A stretch of DNA of 64,000 nt, taken from Candidatus Melainabacteria bacterium. Lineage in GTDB: Bacteria > Cyanobacteriota > Vampirovibrionia > 2-02-FULL-35-15. Both the position numbers and the translations under genes were made by a program. The notes under the pieces were generated by a model. That model was not told the DNA's origin. It made no database searches and was given only the letters and a program-made list of their open reading frames with translations. Location: NCBI GenBank assembly GCA_023250195.1, contig JAHFBF010000003.1, forward strand, positions 186,001-250,000, written 5' to 3'. This document shows positions 56,627-64,000 of the stretch, one piece after another (positions within the stretch are counted from its first letter, which is position 1; the number at the start of each line of letters is the position of its first letter).

Positions 56627-59600
56627 ATGCCTAAAAGAAAAGATATAAAAAAGATTTTATTGCTTGGTGCAGGACCTATTGTTATTGGTCAGGCATGTGA
56701 GTTTGATTATTCCGGGACACAGGCTTGCAAGGCTCTAAAAGAAGAAGGCTATGAAGTCGTTCTTGTAAATTCAAATCCTGCCACGATAATGACAGATCCT
56801 GAACTTGCGGATAAAACATATATTGAACCTATTACTCCTGAGTTTGTTCAGGCAATTATAGAAAAAGAAAGACCTGATGCGCTTTTACCGACAATGGGTG
56901 GTCAAACTAGCTTAAACATTGCTGTTCAGCTGGCAGAAAAAGGAGTCCTGGATAGATACGGAGTTGAATTAATTGGTGCGAAGCTGCAGGCTATAAAACT
57001 TGCAGAAGACAGAGAGCTGTTTAAAAATAAAATGCTTGAGATAGGACTTGAAGTTCCTAAATCATATATTGTCAAATCTAAAACTGATGGTGTCTGCATG
57101 GCAAATGAAATTGGATATCCATTAGTTTTAAGACCGGCATTTACTTTAGGGGGAACAGGTGGAGGAATAGCTTATAACAAAGATGAATTTGAAAACATGC
57201 TGGATAGAGCTCTTGAAATGAGCCCAATTCATCAGGTTCTTTTAGAAGAAAGTGTCCTTGGATATAAAGAGTATGAGCTTGAAGTGATGCGGGATCTTGC
57301 TGATAATGTAGTTATAATCTGTTCAATTGAAAATTTTGATCCAATGGGAATTCATACCGGGGATTCTATAACAGTTGCACCGGCACAGACTTTAACCGAT
57401 AAACAATACCAAAAATTACGCAATGCAGCTATAAAAATTATTCGTGCCATAGGAGTAGAAACCGGCGGAAGTAATATTCAATTTGCAGTAAATCCAAAAG
57501 ATGGGCGGATAGTGGTTATTGAAATGAATCCACGTGTATCGAGATCCAGTGCTTTAGCCAGTAAAGCTACCGGGTTCCCTATTGCAAAAATTGCAGCAAA
57601 ATTGTCTGTAGGATATATGCTTGATGAAATCCCAAATGATATTACAAGAACTACATTTGCAAGCTTTGAACCTACGATTGACTATGTAGTTACTAAAATC
57701 CCGCGTTTTGCAAGCGAAAAATTCCCTGCTGCTGATCATACTTTAACTACTCAGATGAAATCTGTAGGAGAAGTAATGGCAATTGGCAGAACGTTTAAGG
57801 AATCTTTTCAAAAAGCTTTAAGAGGTCTTGAAAATAAAATGACTGGGTTCTATGACAGAACTTTTTTAGGATTGTCGCTTGAGCAGACTTTAAGCAGGCT
57901 GCAGACACCTACACCCGATAGAGTTAAACAGCTTTATGCTGCTTTATATAATGGGGCTTCAATTTCAAGAATTAATTCTATTACCGGGATTGATATATGG
58001 TTTTTAAAACATTTAGAAGAAATAGTTGCTGAGACAAAAAAGATTGAAAAAGAAGGTTTAAATGGAATTGATAATAAAGAAAAGTTGTTTCACTTAAAAA
58101 GTATGGGATTTAGTGATAAGCAGATAGCTGAGATAGTACAGAGATCAGAGATCAGAGATCAGAGATCAGAAAAAAATATTCTCACCTCTCATCTCTCACC
58201 TCTCATCTCTTCATCTTCTGAAAATAACATTAGAAAGCTTCGAGAGAAATACAATGTATATCCGGTCTATAAAACTGTTGACACCTGTGCAGGTGAATTT
58301 GAAGCCTATACGCCATATTACTATTCTACTTATGAAGAGGGACAAACTGAATCTGAAGTAAAAAAATCTGACAAGAAAAAAATAATGGTTTTGGGTGGCG
58401 GACCGAATAGAATTGGTCAGGGGATTGAGTTTGATTATTGTTGTGTACATGCTACCTCTGGGATTCATGAAGATGGTTATGAAACTATTATGGTTAATTC
58501 AAATCCTGAAACAGTTTCCACTGATTACAATGTTTCAGACAGATTATATTTTGAACCTTTAACCTGTGAAGATGTTTTTAATATATATAAAGTAGAAAAA
58601 CCAGAGGGAGTAATTGTTCAATATGGTGGTCAGACTCCACTGAATATTGCAAAGCCACTTGAAGAACTTGGTGTGAAAATATTAGGAACTCAGGTAAAAA
58701 GCATCCAACTTGCTGAAGATAGGAAACTTTTCAAGGGAATTATTGAAAAACTTCAGCTCAACCAGCCAAGATCATATTCTGCAACTTCTATAGCTGAGTC
58801 AATTGAGCTTGCTAAAAAACTAAACTTTCCACTTTTAGTCAGACCAAGCTTTGTGCTTGGCGGCAGAGCGATGGAAATATTTTACAGTTTAAGTGAGATG
58901 GAAAAGTTTATTGAAAAAGTCTTTGAGGTTGAACCTGATCATCCGGTTTTAATAGATTCATTTTTAGAAAATGCTACTGAAATTGATGTAGATGCAATCT
59001 CTGATGGCAAAGATGTTTTAATATGCGGAATTATGGAGCATATTGAAGAAGCAGGTGTTCACAGCGGTGATAGTGCATGTGTTCTGCCGCCGCAGAATAT
59101 TCCTGAAAAGCAGATTAAGGAGATTAGAGAAGCTACGATCAAATTAGCGCTGGAACTACAGGTTATTGGTTTGATGAATATTCAGTTTGCAATTAAAGAG
59201 GATGTTTTATATGTCTTAGAAGTTAATCCCAGAGCAAGTCGTACTATACCTTTTGTATCAAAGGCTACAGGTATTCCATGGGCAAAAATGGCCAGTAAGA
59301 TTATGCTTGGCAAAACCATTAAAGAACTTGGCTTAAAAGAAAATATTCCAAAATATATCTCAGTAAAAGAAGTGGTCTTGCCATTTCATAAGTTCCCAGG
59401 TTCAGATATAATCCTTGGACCTGAAATGAAATCTACCGGTGAAGTTATGGGCATAAGCCCTGACTTTAGTAAATCTTATGCTAAATCTCAGATTGCAGCT
59501 AGTCAACATCTGCCAACAAGTGGAAATGTTTTTATAAGTGTTAATGACAGGGATAAAAAATTAATTATAAATTCTGCTAAAGAGTTATTTGAGCTTGGAC

Positions 59601-59935
59601 TTGGTATTTATTCAACCAGCGGCACTGCAAAAATTTTAAGACAAAATGGAATCAATGTTACTGAAATAAAAAAAGTATATGAAGGCAGACCCAATATTGT
59701 AGATGCTATTAAAAATAAAGAAATACAGCTTATAATTAACACTCCAATTGGAAGAGAAGCCAGGGAAGATGACAAATATATTAGGCAAGCTGCAATTCAA
59801 TATTCAATTCCTGTAGTTACTACTGCTCGTGGATCTGATGCTACTTCATGTGCAATAAGAGCTTTAAAATTAGGAGTGGTAGATGTAAAACCTTTGCAGG
59901 AATACTATAAAATTGGAACCTGTGCAAATTCCTAG
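56627..59935 (+). CDS. carB: Carbamoyl-phosphate synthase large subunit
   Basis: 1102 aa. Two ATP-grasp halves ([22 protein letters not shown] and [21 protein letters not shown]), each with NPETVS/NPATIM and [24 protein letters not shown]; the C-terminal allosteric MGS domain starts near residue 965. It makes carbamoyl phosphate for pyrimidines and arginine. Residues about 506-531, in the oligomerisation linker just before [16 protein letters not shown], are an insert encoded by a palindromic repeat. No carA nearby. Its stop overlaps the aroE stop by 4 nt (convergent). Confidence 0.96.
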   Translation: MPKRKDIKKILLLGAGPIVIGQACEFDYSGTQACKALKEEGYEVVLVNSNPATIMTDPELADKTYIEPITPEFVQAIIEKERPDALLPTMGGQTSLNIAVQLAEKGVLDRYGVELIGAKLQAIKLAEDRELFKNKMLEIGLEVPKSYIVKSKTDGVCMANEIGYPLVLRPAFTLGGTGGGIAYNKDEFENMLDRALEMSPIHQVLLEESVLGYKEYELEVMRDLADNVVIICSIENFDPMGIHTGDSITVAPAQTLTDKQYQKLRNAAIKIIRAIGVETGGSNIQFAVNPKDGRIVVIEMNPRVSRSSALASKATGFPIAKIAAKLSVGYMLDEIPNDITRTTFASFEPTIDYVVTKIPRFASEKFPAADHTLTTQMKSVGEVMAIGRTFKESFQKALRGLENKMTGFYDRTFLGLSLEQTLSRLQTPTPDRVKQLYAALYNGASISRINSITGIDIWFLKHLEEIVAETKKIEKEGLNGIDNKEKLFHLKSMGFSDKQIAEIVQRSEIRDQRSEKNILTSHLSPLISSSSENNIRKLREKYNVYPVYKTVDTCAGEFEAYTPYYYSTYEEGQTESEVKKSDKKKIMVLGGGPNRIGQGIEFDYCCVHATSGIHEDGYETIMVNSNPETVSTDYNVSDRLYFEPLTCEDVFNIYKVEKPEGVIVQYGGQTPLNIAKPLEELGVKILGTQVKSIQLAEDRKLFKGIIEKLQLNQPRSYSATSIAESIELAKKLNFPLLVRPSFVLGGRAMEIFYSLSEMEKFIEKVFEVEPDHPVLIDSFLENATEIDVDAISDGKDVLICGIMEHIEEAGVHSGDSACVLPPQNIPEKQIKEIREATIKLALELQVIGLMNIQFAIKEDVLYVLEVNPRASRTIPFVSKATGIPWAKMASKIMLGKTIKELGLKENIPKYISVKEVVLPFHKFPGSDIILGPEMKSTGEVMGISPDFSKSYAKSQIAASQHLPTSGNVFISVNDRDKKLIINSAKELFELGLGIYSTSGTAKILRQNGINVTEIKKVYEGRPNIVDAIKNKEIQLIINTPIGREAREDDKYIRQAAIQYSIPVVTTARGSDATSCAIRALKLGVVDVKPLQEYYKIGTCANS
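58142..58219. repeat. In-frame repeat insert within carB
   Basis: Four GAGATCA units on the left and CTCACCTCTCATCTCT repeated on the right form an imperfect inverted repeat around AAAAAATATT. It adds about 26 Ser/Arg-rich residues to CarB without breaking the frame. The composition differs from the flanking gene. Confidence 0.8.
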
Positions 59936-60786
59936 GTAGAGACACTCCATTGGAGCGTCTCTACCACAGCATTTCTCATTATTTCCAGTGGGGCTATATC
60001 TTTCCCAAGCCAGATGTTTAATGATTCTGCTCCCTGTCTAACAAGCATTTCTACTCCATTTAAAGTTTTTAAATCCAGTGCTTTTGCAGATTGTAAAAGC
60101 TTTGTTTCAAGAGGGTTATAAATGATGTCATAAACAAGAGCATCTTTAGGTAGTTTTTGTAAATCTTCTTTTGTGAGGGGAGATTGATCTATATTAGGAT
60201 ACATTCCCACAGGGGTAGTGTTTACAAGAATATGTGTGTTTGAGAGATCGATGTTTGATAGTAAATCGATCTCAATGTTTTTTAGGAAGTTTTTAAAAGC
60301 ATTTAATTTGTTTTTATTTCTGCCGTAAATTTTTACTGATGAAACATTGTGTGAGAGAAAAGCAATTGCACAGGCATGGGCAGCTCCACCACAGCCAAGA
60401 ATAGCAATATTTTTATTTAATAAGTTTGTTCTGCTGCCTTCAGGTATTGCACTCCAAAAGCCATTGCTATCAGTATTATCACCAATTGTTTTTCCGTTTT
60501 CTTTGAAGGTTATAGTGTTTACAGCTCCAGTGTGCTTAGCTTTGTCAGTTAATTCATCAAGTAATGAAATAATGTTTATTTTATGAGGCATGGTTACATT
60601 TAAACCTCTTATTTTTTCTTTTTTTAACTCTTTAAAAACCTTTTCCAAATTTTCTGAGGTTACTTCATGTGCTTTATATTCTGCATTGATGTTTAAGTGC
60701 TGAAGAGCAGCAGTTTGCATTATGACTGATAGTGAAGGTGTGCCAGGTGCTTTTATTATTCCAAGTTTTAAACGTTCTTTTAGCAT
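59932..60786 (-). CDS. aroE: Shikimate dehydrogenase
   Basis: 284 aa. Shikimate site (GTPSLSVIM in place of the usual Sx[23 protein letters not shown]) and NADP site ([22 protein letters not shown]). Ends with VDIIYNPL-like [14 protein letters not shown] and [16 protein letters not shown]. The last ten residues ([10 protein letters not shown]) are encoded by palindrome P8, so the native C-terminus has been replaced or extended. RBS-like AGGTGATAGGA lies upstream. Confidence 0.94.
   Translation of the reverse strand: MLKERLKLGIIKAPGTPSLSVIMQTAALQHLNINAEYKAHEVTSENLEKVFKELKKEKIRGLNVTMPHKINIISLLDELTDKAKHTGAVNTITFKENGKTIGDNTDSNGFWSAIPEGSRTNLLNKNIAILGCGGAAHACAIAFLSHNVSSVKIYGRNKNKLNAFKNFLKNIEIDLLSNIDLSNTHILVNTTPVGMYPNIDQSPLTKEDLQKLPKDALVYDIIYNPLETKLLQSAKALDLKTLNGVEMLVRQGAESLNIWLGKDIAPLEIMRNAVVETLQWSVST
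59936..59964. repeat. Palindrome P8 (GTAGAG family) within the aroE 3' end
   Basis: GTAGAGAC with GTCTCTAC, inner CTCCA / TGGAG. It starts one base after the carB stop and encodes the last ten residues of AroE. Confidence 0.8.
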
Positions 60787-60806
60787 GTCATTTATCCTAT
60801 CACCTC

Positions 60807-60906
60807 CACGTCATTGCGAGGAGCGAAGCAACGTGGCAATCTCACTAACTTTTTCACGATTTTGAGATTGCTTCGTCAGCCCTTTGGGCTTCCTCGCAAT
60901 GACGTG
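60807..60906. repeat. Long inverted repeat R3, overlapping the murE 3' end
   Basis: 100 bp. CACGTCATTGCGAGGA / TCCTCGCAATGACGTG with inner GTGGCAATCTCA / TGAGATTGCTTC. It lies between aroE and murE and supplies the last nine codons and the stop of murE. Confidence 0.9.
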
Positions 60907-62381
60907 AATGCATCAAGTGCTTTCCTTATTTCTTCCCTATCATCAAAATGAATTGTCTTATCTTTTAATATCTGATAATCTTCATGTCCTTTTCCTGCAA
61001 TTACAATAACGTCATTTTTAGTTACTTTTTTTACTGCACTTTCAATAGCACCTTTTCTATCTGCTTCAACTATTATATTTGAAGTGTTTTTTATCCCACT
61101 TAAAATATCACTGATAATTTGTTTTGGATCTTCGGAACGCGGATTATCTGATGTAACTATTACAAGATCTGACAGATCTTCTGCAATTTTTCCCATTTTA
61201 GGACGTTTGGTAGGGTCTCTGTCACCACCGCATCCAAAAACGCAGATTAATTTTCCGTTTTTTGGAGTCATTAATCTGGCTGCTTTTAAAATATTTTCAA
61301 GACCATCAGGAGTATGTGCATAATCCACGATACAAAGTGGAGAACCTTCATTTTGAATGATCTGAAATCTTCCCGGTACTTCTTTTGCATCTGAAACGGC
61401 ATCAATGATTTTGTTTATTTCAATGCCTTCGCTGTATGAAATTGAAATTGCAGCCAAGAGATTATACACATTAAACATTCCATTTAACCTGGATTTGACT
61501 TTAAATTCTCCATTTGGTGTATTTAACATAAAAGATAAACCATCTGCTTGAAAAGAAATTTCTTGTGCCTGAAAATCTGATTTATTTTTTACTCCATAGC
61601 TAACGAGTTTTATATCTTTGTTTAAAGGTTTTGCAAACTCTTCAAACAATGCATCGTCTTTATTTATAACGGCATGCTTGTTTTTCCATGAGGATGAATT
61701 CAGCATTTCAAAAAGTTTTCTTTTTGCCTTCCAGTATTCGTCCATAGTAAGGTGAAAATCAAGATGATCCTGTGTGACATTTGTAAGTGTTGCAACTGCA
61801 AAGTTACACTCATCTGTTCTGGACAGGCTAAGTGCATGAGAGCTGACTTCCATGGCTAAATAGGAAAATCCTTTTTCAGTAAGATTACTTAATTGTCTCT
61901 GAAGATCGGATGCTTGCGGTGTAGTGTGTTTTGCATCGTAGTAATTACTGCTTGTATTTTCTCTTGTTCCAAGTGTTCCAATTACGGCAGTTTTTAAATT
62001 ATTTTTTTCAAGTATGTGCTGCACCAGATGAGTGGTAGTAGTCTTTCCGTTTGTCCCGGTAACTCCAAGAATTTTTATTTTTTTTGAAGGCTCTTTATAA
62101 AATGAATTTGCAAGCCGGGCTATTGAAATTTGTGTATCCTTTACATAAATCACAGGAAGATTGGAATTAATCTTTTTTTGAGCCAGAATTGCTTTTGCAC
62201 CTTTAGCTTCAGCTTCTTTTATATAGTTATGTCCATCAGTCTTTTCCCCAATTAAGCATACAAAGATGTCTCCATCTTTTATTTCTCTGGAATCATAAGA
62301 GATTCCGGTAATAGCTGAATTGTTTTCAATGTTGTCTCCAAAGAGATTAGATATTTCTTTTATTGTCAGTTGATATTTCAT
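60876..62381 (-). CDS. murE: UDP-MurNAc-tripeptide synthetase MurE
   Basis: 501 aa Mur ligase. Domain 1 has SYDSREIKDGDIFV; ATP loop GVTGTNGKTTTTHLV; AMEVSSHAL; NVTQDHLDFH; C-terminal domain GCGGDRDPTKRPKMG and the specificity motif SDNPRSEDP. DNPR is the signature of meso-diaminopimelate-adding enzymes, so the wall is of Gram-negative type. The C-terminal TSLRGSPKG is encoded by repeat R3, not by native sequence. Confidence 0.95.
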   Translation of the reverse strand: MKYQLTIKEISNLFGDNIENNSAITGISYDSREIKDGDIFVCLIGEKTDGHNYIKEAEAKGAKAILAQKKINSNLPVIYVKDTQISIARLANSFYKEPSKKIKILGVTGTNGKTTTTHLVQHILEKNNLKTAVIGTLGTRENTSSNYYDAKHTTPQASDLQRQLSNLTEKGFSYLAMEVSSHALSLSRTDECNFAVATLTNVTQDHLDFHLTMDEYWKAKRKLFEMLNSSSWKNKHAVINKDDALFEEFAKPLNKDIKLVSYGVKNKSDFQAQEISFQADGLSFMLNTPNGEFKVKSRLNGMFNVYNLLAAISISYSEGIEINKIIDAVSDAKEVPGRFQIIQNEGSPLCIVDYAHTPDGLENILKAARLMTPKNGKLICVFGCGGDRDPTKRPKMGKIAEDLSDLVIVTSDNPRSEDPKQIISDILSGIKNTSNIIVEADRKGAIESAVKKVTKNDVIVIAGKGHEDYQILKDKTIHFDDREEIRKALDAFTSLRGSPKG

Positions 62382-62467
62382 TGATTATCTTTTTAAGGGA
62401 AGATTTTCATTAACTTAGCTTTAATTTTTAGTATTTTAACAAATTTAGGGTATAATAAAGGTTAACT

Positions 62468-62659
62468 ATGAGTTTGAGACCAAAGAAAAAAAAAGAAAAG
62501 AAAGAAGAAGACTGGATTTATGATCCGATTGTTGTTAAGGGAATAATTCGTGCTAAACACGAATTAGATGAGTCTTTAAAAAAGGGTGAATATATGCCAA
62601 CACTGGAAGAGGTAGTTGAAGAATTCCAAAAACGAGATGCAAAAAGAGTACGAGATTAG
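62468..62659 (+). CDS. Antitoxin of a RelE/ParE-type pair
   Basis: 63 aa, highly charged. Lys/Glu-rich N-terminus, then DPIVVKGIIRAKHELDESLKKGEYMPTLEEVVEEFQKRD, resembling C-terminal toxin-binding helices of short antitoxins. It overlaps the toxin start by 23 nt. TATAAT at 62451-62456 is 11 nt before ATG, so the leader would be only a few nt. The assignment rests mainly on the toxin. Confidence 0.65.
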   Translation: MSLRPKKKKEKKEEDWIYDPIVVKGIIRAKHELDESLKKGEYMPTLEEVVEEFQKRDAKRVRD

Positions 62660-62924
62660 ATTTACCGCAAGAGGTAAAAGAGACTTAGATAAATTTAGAA
62701 AACGATATTGGAGATCTTATTTGGATTTTATGACAGTAGCCCCTGTGCTGAAAATTGATCCATATGGAGTTGGTAGACCGTTAAAAGGTAATTGTAAAGG
62801 GTTATATTCATTACATTTTGGAAGAAAACCTGAATGCAGAGCATTGTATGAAATAAAAGATTACTTGGTTGTTGTCTTTGTTATGAGAATTGGCACAAGA
62901 GAAAATTTTTATGATATTTTCTAA
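62637..62924 (+). CDS. RelE/ParE-family toxin
   Basis: 95 aa from ATG 62637. EYEIRFTARGKRDLDKFRKRYWRSYLDFM, GVGRPLKGNCKGLYSLHFGRKPECRALYEIKDYLVVVFVMRIGTRENFYDIF has the RelE-fold order of helices then strands, with the central L.G...G.yslh.g...RalYei pattern. Probably an mRNA interferase or gyrase poison. An upstream TTG (62616) is less likely than ATG 62637, which overlaps the antitoxin. Confidence 0.75.
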   Translation: MQKEYEIRFTARGKRDLDKFRKRYWRSYLDFMTVAPVLKIDPYGVGRPLKGNCKGLYSLHFGRKPECRALYEIKDYLVVVFVMRIGTRENFYDIF

Positions 62925-62935
62925 ACTTAATAAAT

Positions 62936-63616
62936 ATGAAACAAACTATCTTAGGTAAAAGTGTAAAAGGCAAAGAAATAAAAGGATATTTTTTTGGAGA
63001 TGAAAAATCGTTTAATAAAACTATTATTATTGGTGGTATTCATGGTGTAGAGCCTCAGTCTGCTGAGGTCTGTGAATTGTATATAGATGAAATAAAAAAT
63101 AAACCCTTCCCGGGAGATTGTTTCTTGGTTTTAATTCCATGTATAAATCCTGATGGCATAGAACTTAAAACAAGAGGGAATGCAAATGGTGTGGATTTAA
63201 ACAGAAATTTTCCTTCAAATGGCTGGCAAAGTATTCCACTGGCTAATAATAGTGCTTATTATCCCGGTGTAAAGCCGGCATCAGAACCGGAGACACAAAT
63301 AATAGTAAATCTTTTAAACAAATATAATTTTAAAAAGATTCTTGCAATCCATACAAATCACACAATCCAATTTCCAAATCCCCCAATGGTAAATTATGAT
63401 GGAGAGCAAAGCAGAGAGCTTGCAGAAAAAGTAAGTGCTGCTATCGGGCTTCCATCGCATCACGATATTGGTTATCCTACACCGGGCTCTTTAGGATGCT
63501 GGATTGGGAAAGATTTAAAAAAGATTTCTGTTACGGTTGAGCTGGATGATACAAAGACTGTAAGTGAACTTTATAAAAAACATGGAGTGATGTTTGAGGT
63601 GGGAGTGGTGAACTGA
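62936..63616 (+). CDS. M14-family zinc carboxypeptidase, MpaA-like
   Basis: 226 aa. Zinc ligands GGIHGVEPQSAE (HxxE) and LAIHTNHTIQ, substrate-binding NPDGIELKTRGNANGVDLNRNFP and the catalytic Glu in VTVELDD. This short form, without a prodomain or signal peptide, is like MpaA, which trims gamma-D-Glu-DAP from recycled wall peptides in the cytosol. This would fit the DAP-type MurE nearby. Starts 11 nt after the toxin stop. Confidence 0.85.
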   Translation: MKQTILGKSVKGKEIKGYFFGDEKSFNKTIIIGGIHGVEPQSAEVCELYIDEIKNKPFPGDCFLVLIPCINPDGIELKTRGNANGVDLNRNFPSNGWQSIPLANNSAYYPGVKPASEPETQIIVNLLNKYNFKKILAIHTNHTIQFPNPPMVNYDGEQSRELAEKVSAAIGLPSHHDIGYPTPGSLGCWIGKDLKKISVTVELDDTKTVSELYKKHGVMFEVGVVN

Positions 63617-63633
63617 GACAGTTGGATTTTAAT

Positions 63634-64000
63634 TTAAAACCCAACTGCTCTTGCAATTGCAGTACTAATGAACTGGTTAATGCTTATACCTTCTTTGGTT
63701 ACTCTTTTTATCAAATCTCTATGTAGTGAAGGTGGAATTCTGACTGTAAATTTTCCACTAAAACCTTCCGGCGTAGGGATTCTTTCTCCATTTAAAAGAG
63801 AGGTTTCGATCCAGTCATACATTGCATCTTTAATATTTTTTAAGGCTGCTTCAGCAGTATTACCATCAGAGACACAACCAGGTAATTCATTTACCTGAAC
63901 ATAAAAATATTCTTTTCCATCATGTTCTTTGTCTTTTCCTACTGTAAATGTATATGGGAGATTTAAAAAGTTTTTTATTTGTTTATCTAGATTTTTATCT
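63634..64000 (-). CDS. HicB-like antitoxin, 5' end outside the window
   Basis: The frame stays open on the minus strand to the window edge, so the start is missing; about 122 residues are visible. The N-terminal part (LPYTFTVGKDKEHDGKEYFYVQVNELPGCVSDGNTAEAALKNIKDAMYDWIE) is the HicB partial RNase H fold, and the C-terminal FTVRIPPSLHRDLIKRVTKEGISINQFISTAIARAV is an Arc/ribbon-helix-helix DNA-binding domain. HicB neutralises HicA toxins and autoregulates. A hicA gene would lie outside the window or be absent. An internal Met (63822) is not the true start. Confidence 0.82.
   Translation of the reverse strand, partial: DKNLDKQIKNFLNLPYTFTVGKDKEHDGKEYFYVQVNELPGCVSDGNTAEAALKNIKDAMYDWIETSLLNGERIPTPEGFSGKFTVRIPPSLHRDLIKRVTKEGISINQFISTAIARAVGF

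Noticed and set aside
12448-59964. Short palindromes as a CRISPR array
   Set aside because: Copies are single, dispersed over 47 kb and self-complementary; there are no spacers in series and no cas genes.
1-64000. tRNA, rRNA or tmRNA genes
   Set aside because: I read the intergenic gaps on both strands and found no cloverleaf with a GTTCRA arm and no rRNA-like segment; a tRNAscan run would settle it.

Overview
The window is A+T-rich bacterial DNA, densely packed with genes on both strands. The best guess is a non-photosynthetic relative of Cyanobacteria (Melainabacteria/Vampirovibrionia type). Support comes from a Ycf23/DUF561 protein, a NIL-domain ferredoxin, a cyanobacterial-style HNH nuclease, and short palindromes of a kind I recall from cyanobacterial intergenic DNA. 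MurE carries the DNPR motif of meso-diaminopimelate enzymes, so the wall is Gram-negative-like. AdhE suggests fermentation. The lineage is inference; no rRNA or tRNA gene was found.

Layout. 1-1.9 kb: small proteins of unknown function, two of them paralogues. 2-7.3 kb: a membrane-tethered HTH/PstS-like fusion, two hotdog-fold dehydratase-like proteins, a HAD-like/RNase H fusion, Der and RsmD. 7.3-14 kb: a GH57 homologue that looks catalytically dead, a CheY-like regulator, an rRNA/tRNA methylase, RuvX, CobA and a glycosyltransferase. 14-18 kb: SctV and SctN, core parts of a type III secretion system, after a long structured leader. 18-28 kb: AdhE, a STAS protein, YfiH/PgeF, SbcD, PilT beside a membrane-anchored roadblock-like protein, and PheT. 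28-45 kb: SpeD behind an elaborate leader, LysS, Ycf23, SAM hydrolase, QueC, a histidine kinase, Mpg, GatC-PyrG, YhhQ, HisB, an aminotransferase, an ABC permease, HNH, PurF and a second SpeD-like protein without the catalytic serine. 45-64 kb: FabF, a LuxR-type regulator, ribosomal protein S1, RodA, NIL-ferredoxin, MoeB/ThiF, a NicO-type transporter, aspartase, RibF, CarB, AroE, MurE, a RelE-type toxin-antitoxin pair, an M14 peptidase and a HicB-like antitoxin cut by the window end.

Most genes are housekeeping, and there is no large operon. The unusual signal is between and inside genes. (1) A recurring leader element (five copies, before five unrelated genes) puts a Shine-Dalgarno-like GAAGGA, a covarying hairpin with a CTTGT loop, then about 7 nt, then the start codon. 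(2) Many genes have a -10 box only 6-8 nt before the start codon, implying leaderless mRNAs. (3) Several palindrome families fill the gaps and have entered genes: a CarB linker insert, the C-termini of MurE and AroE, and the N-terminus of CobA. (4) speD has a long leader with a translated-looking small ORF and nested helices, a riboswitch candidate. (5) Three families occur as homologues lacking catalytic or phosphorylation residues: GH57, SpeD and a NarL-type receiver.
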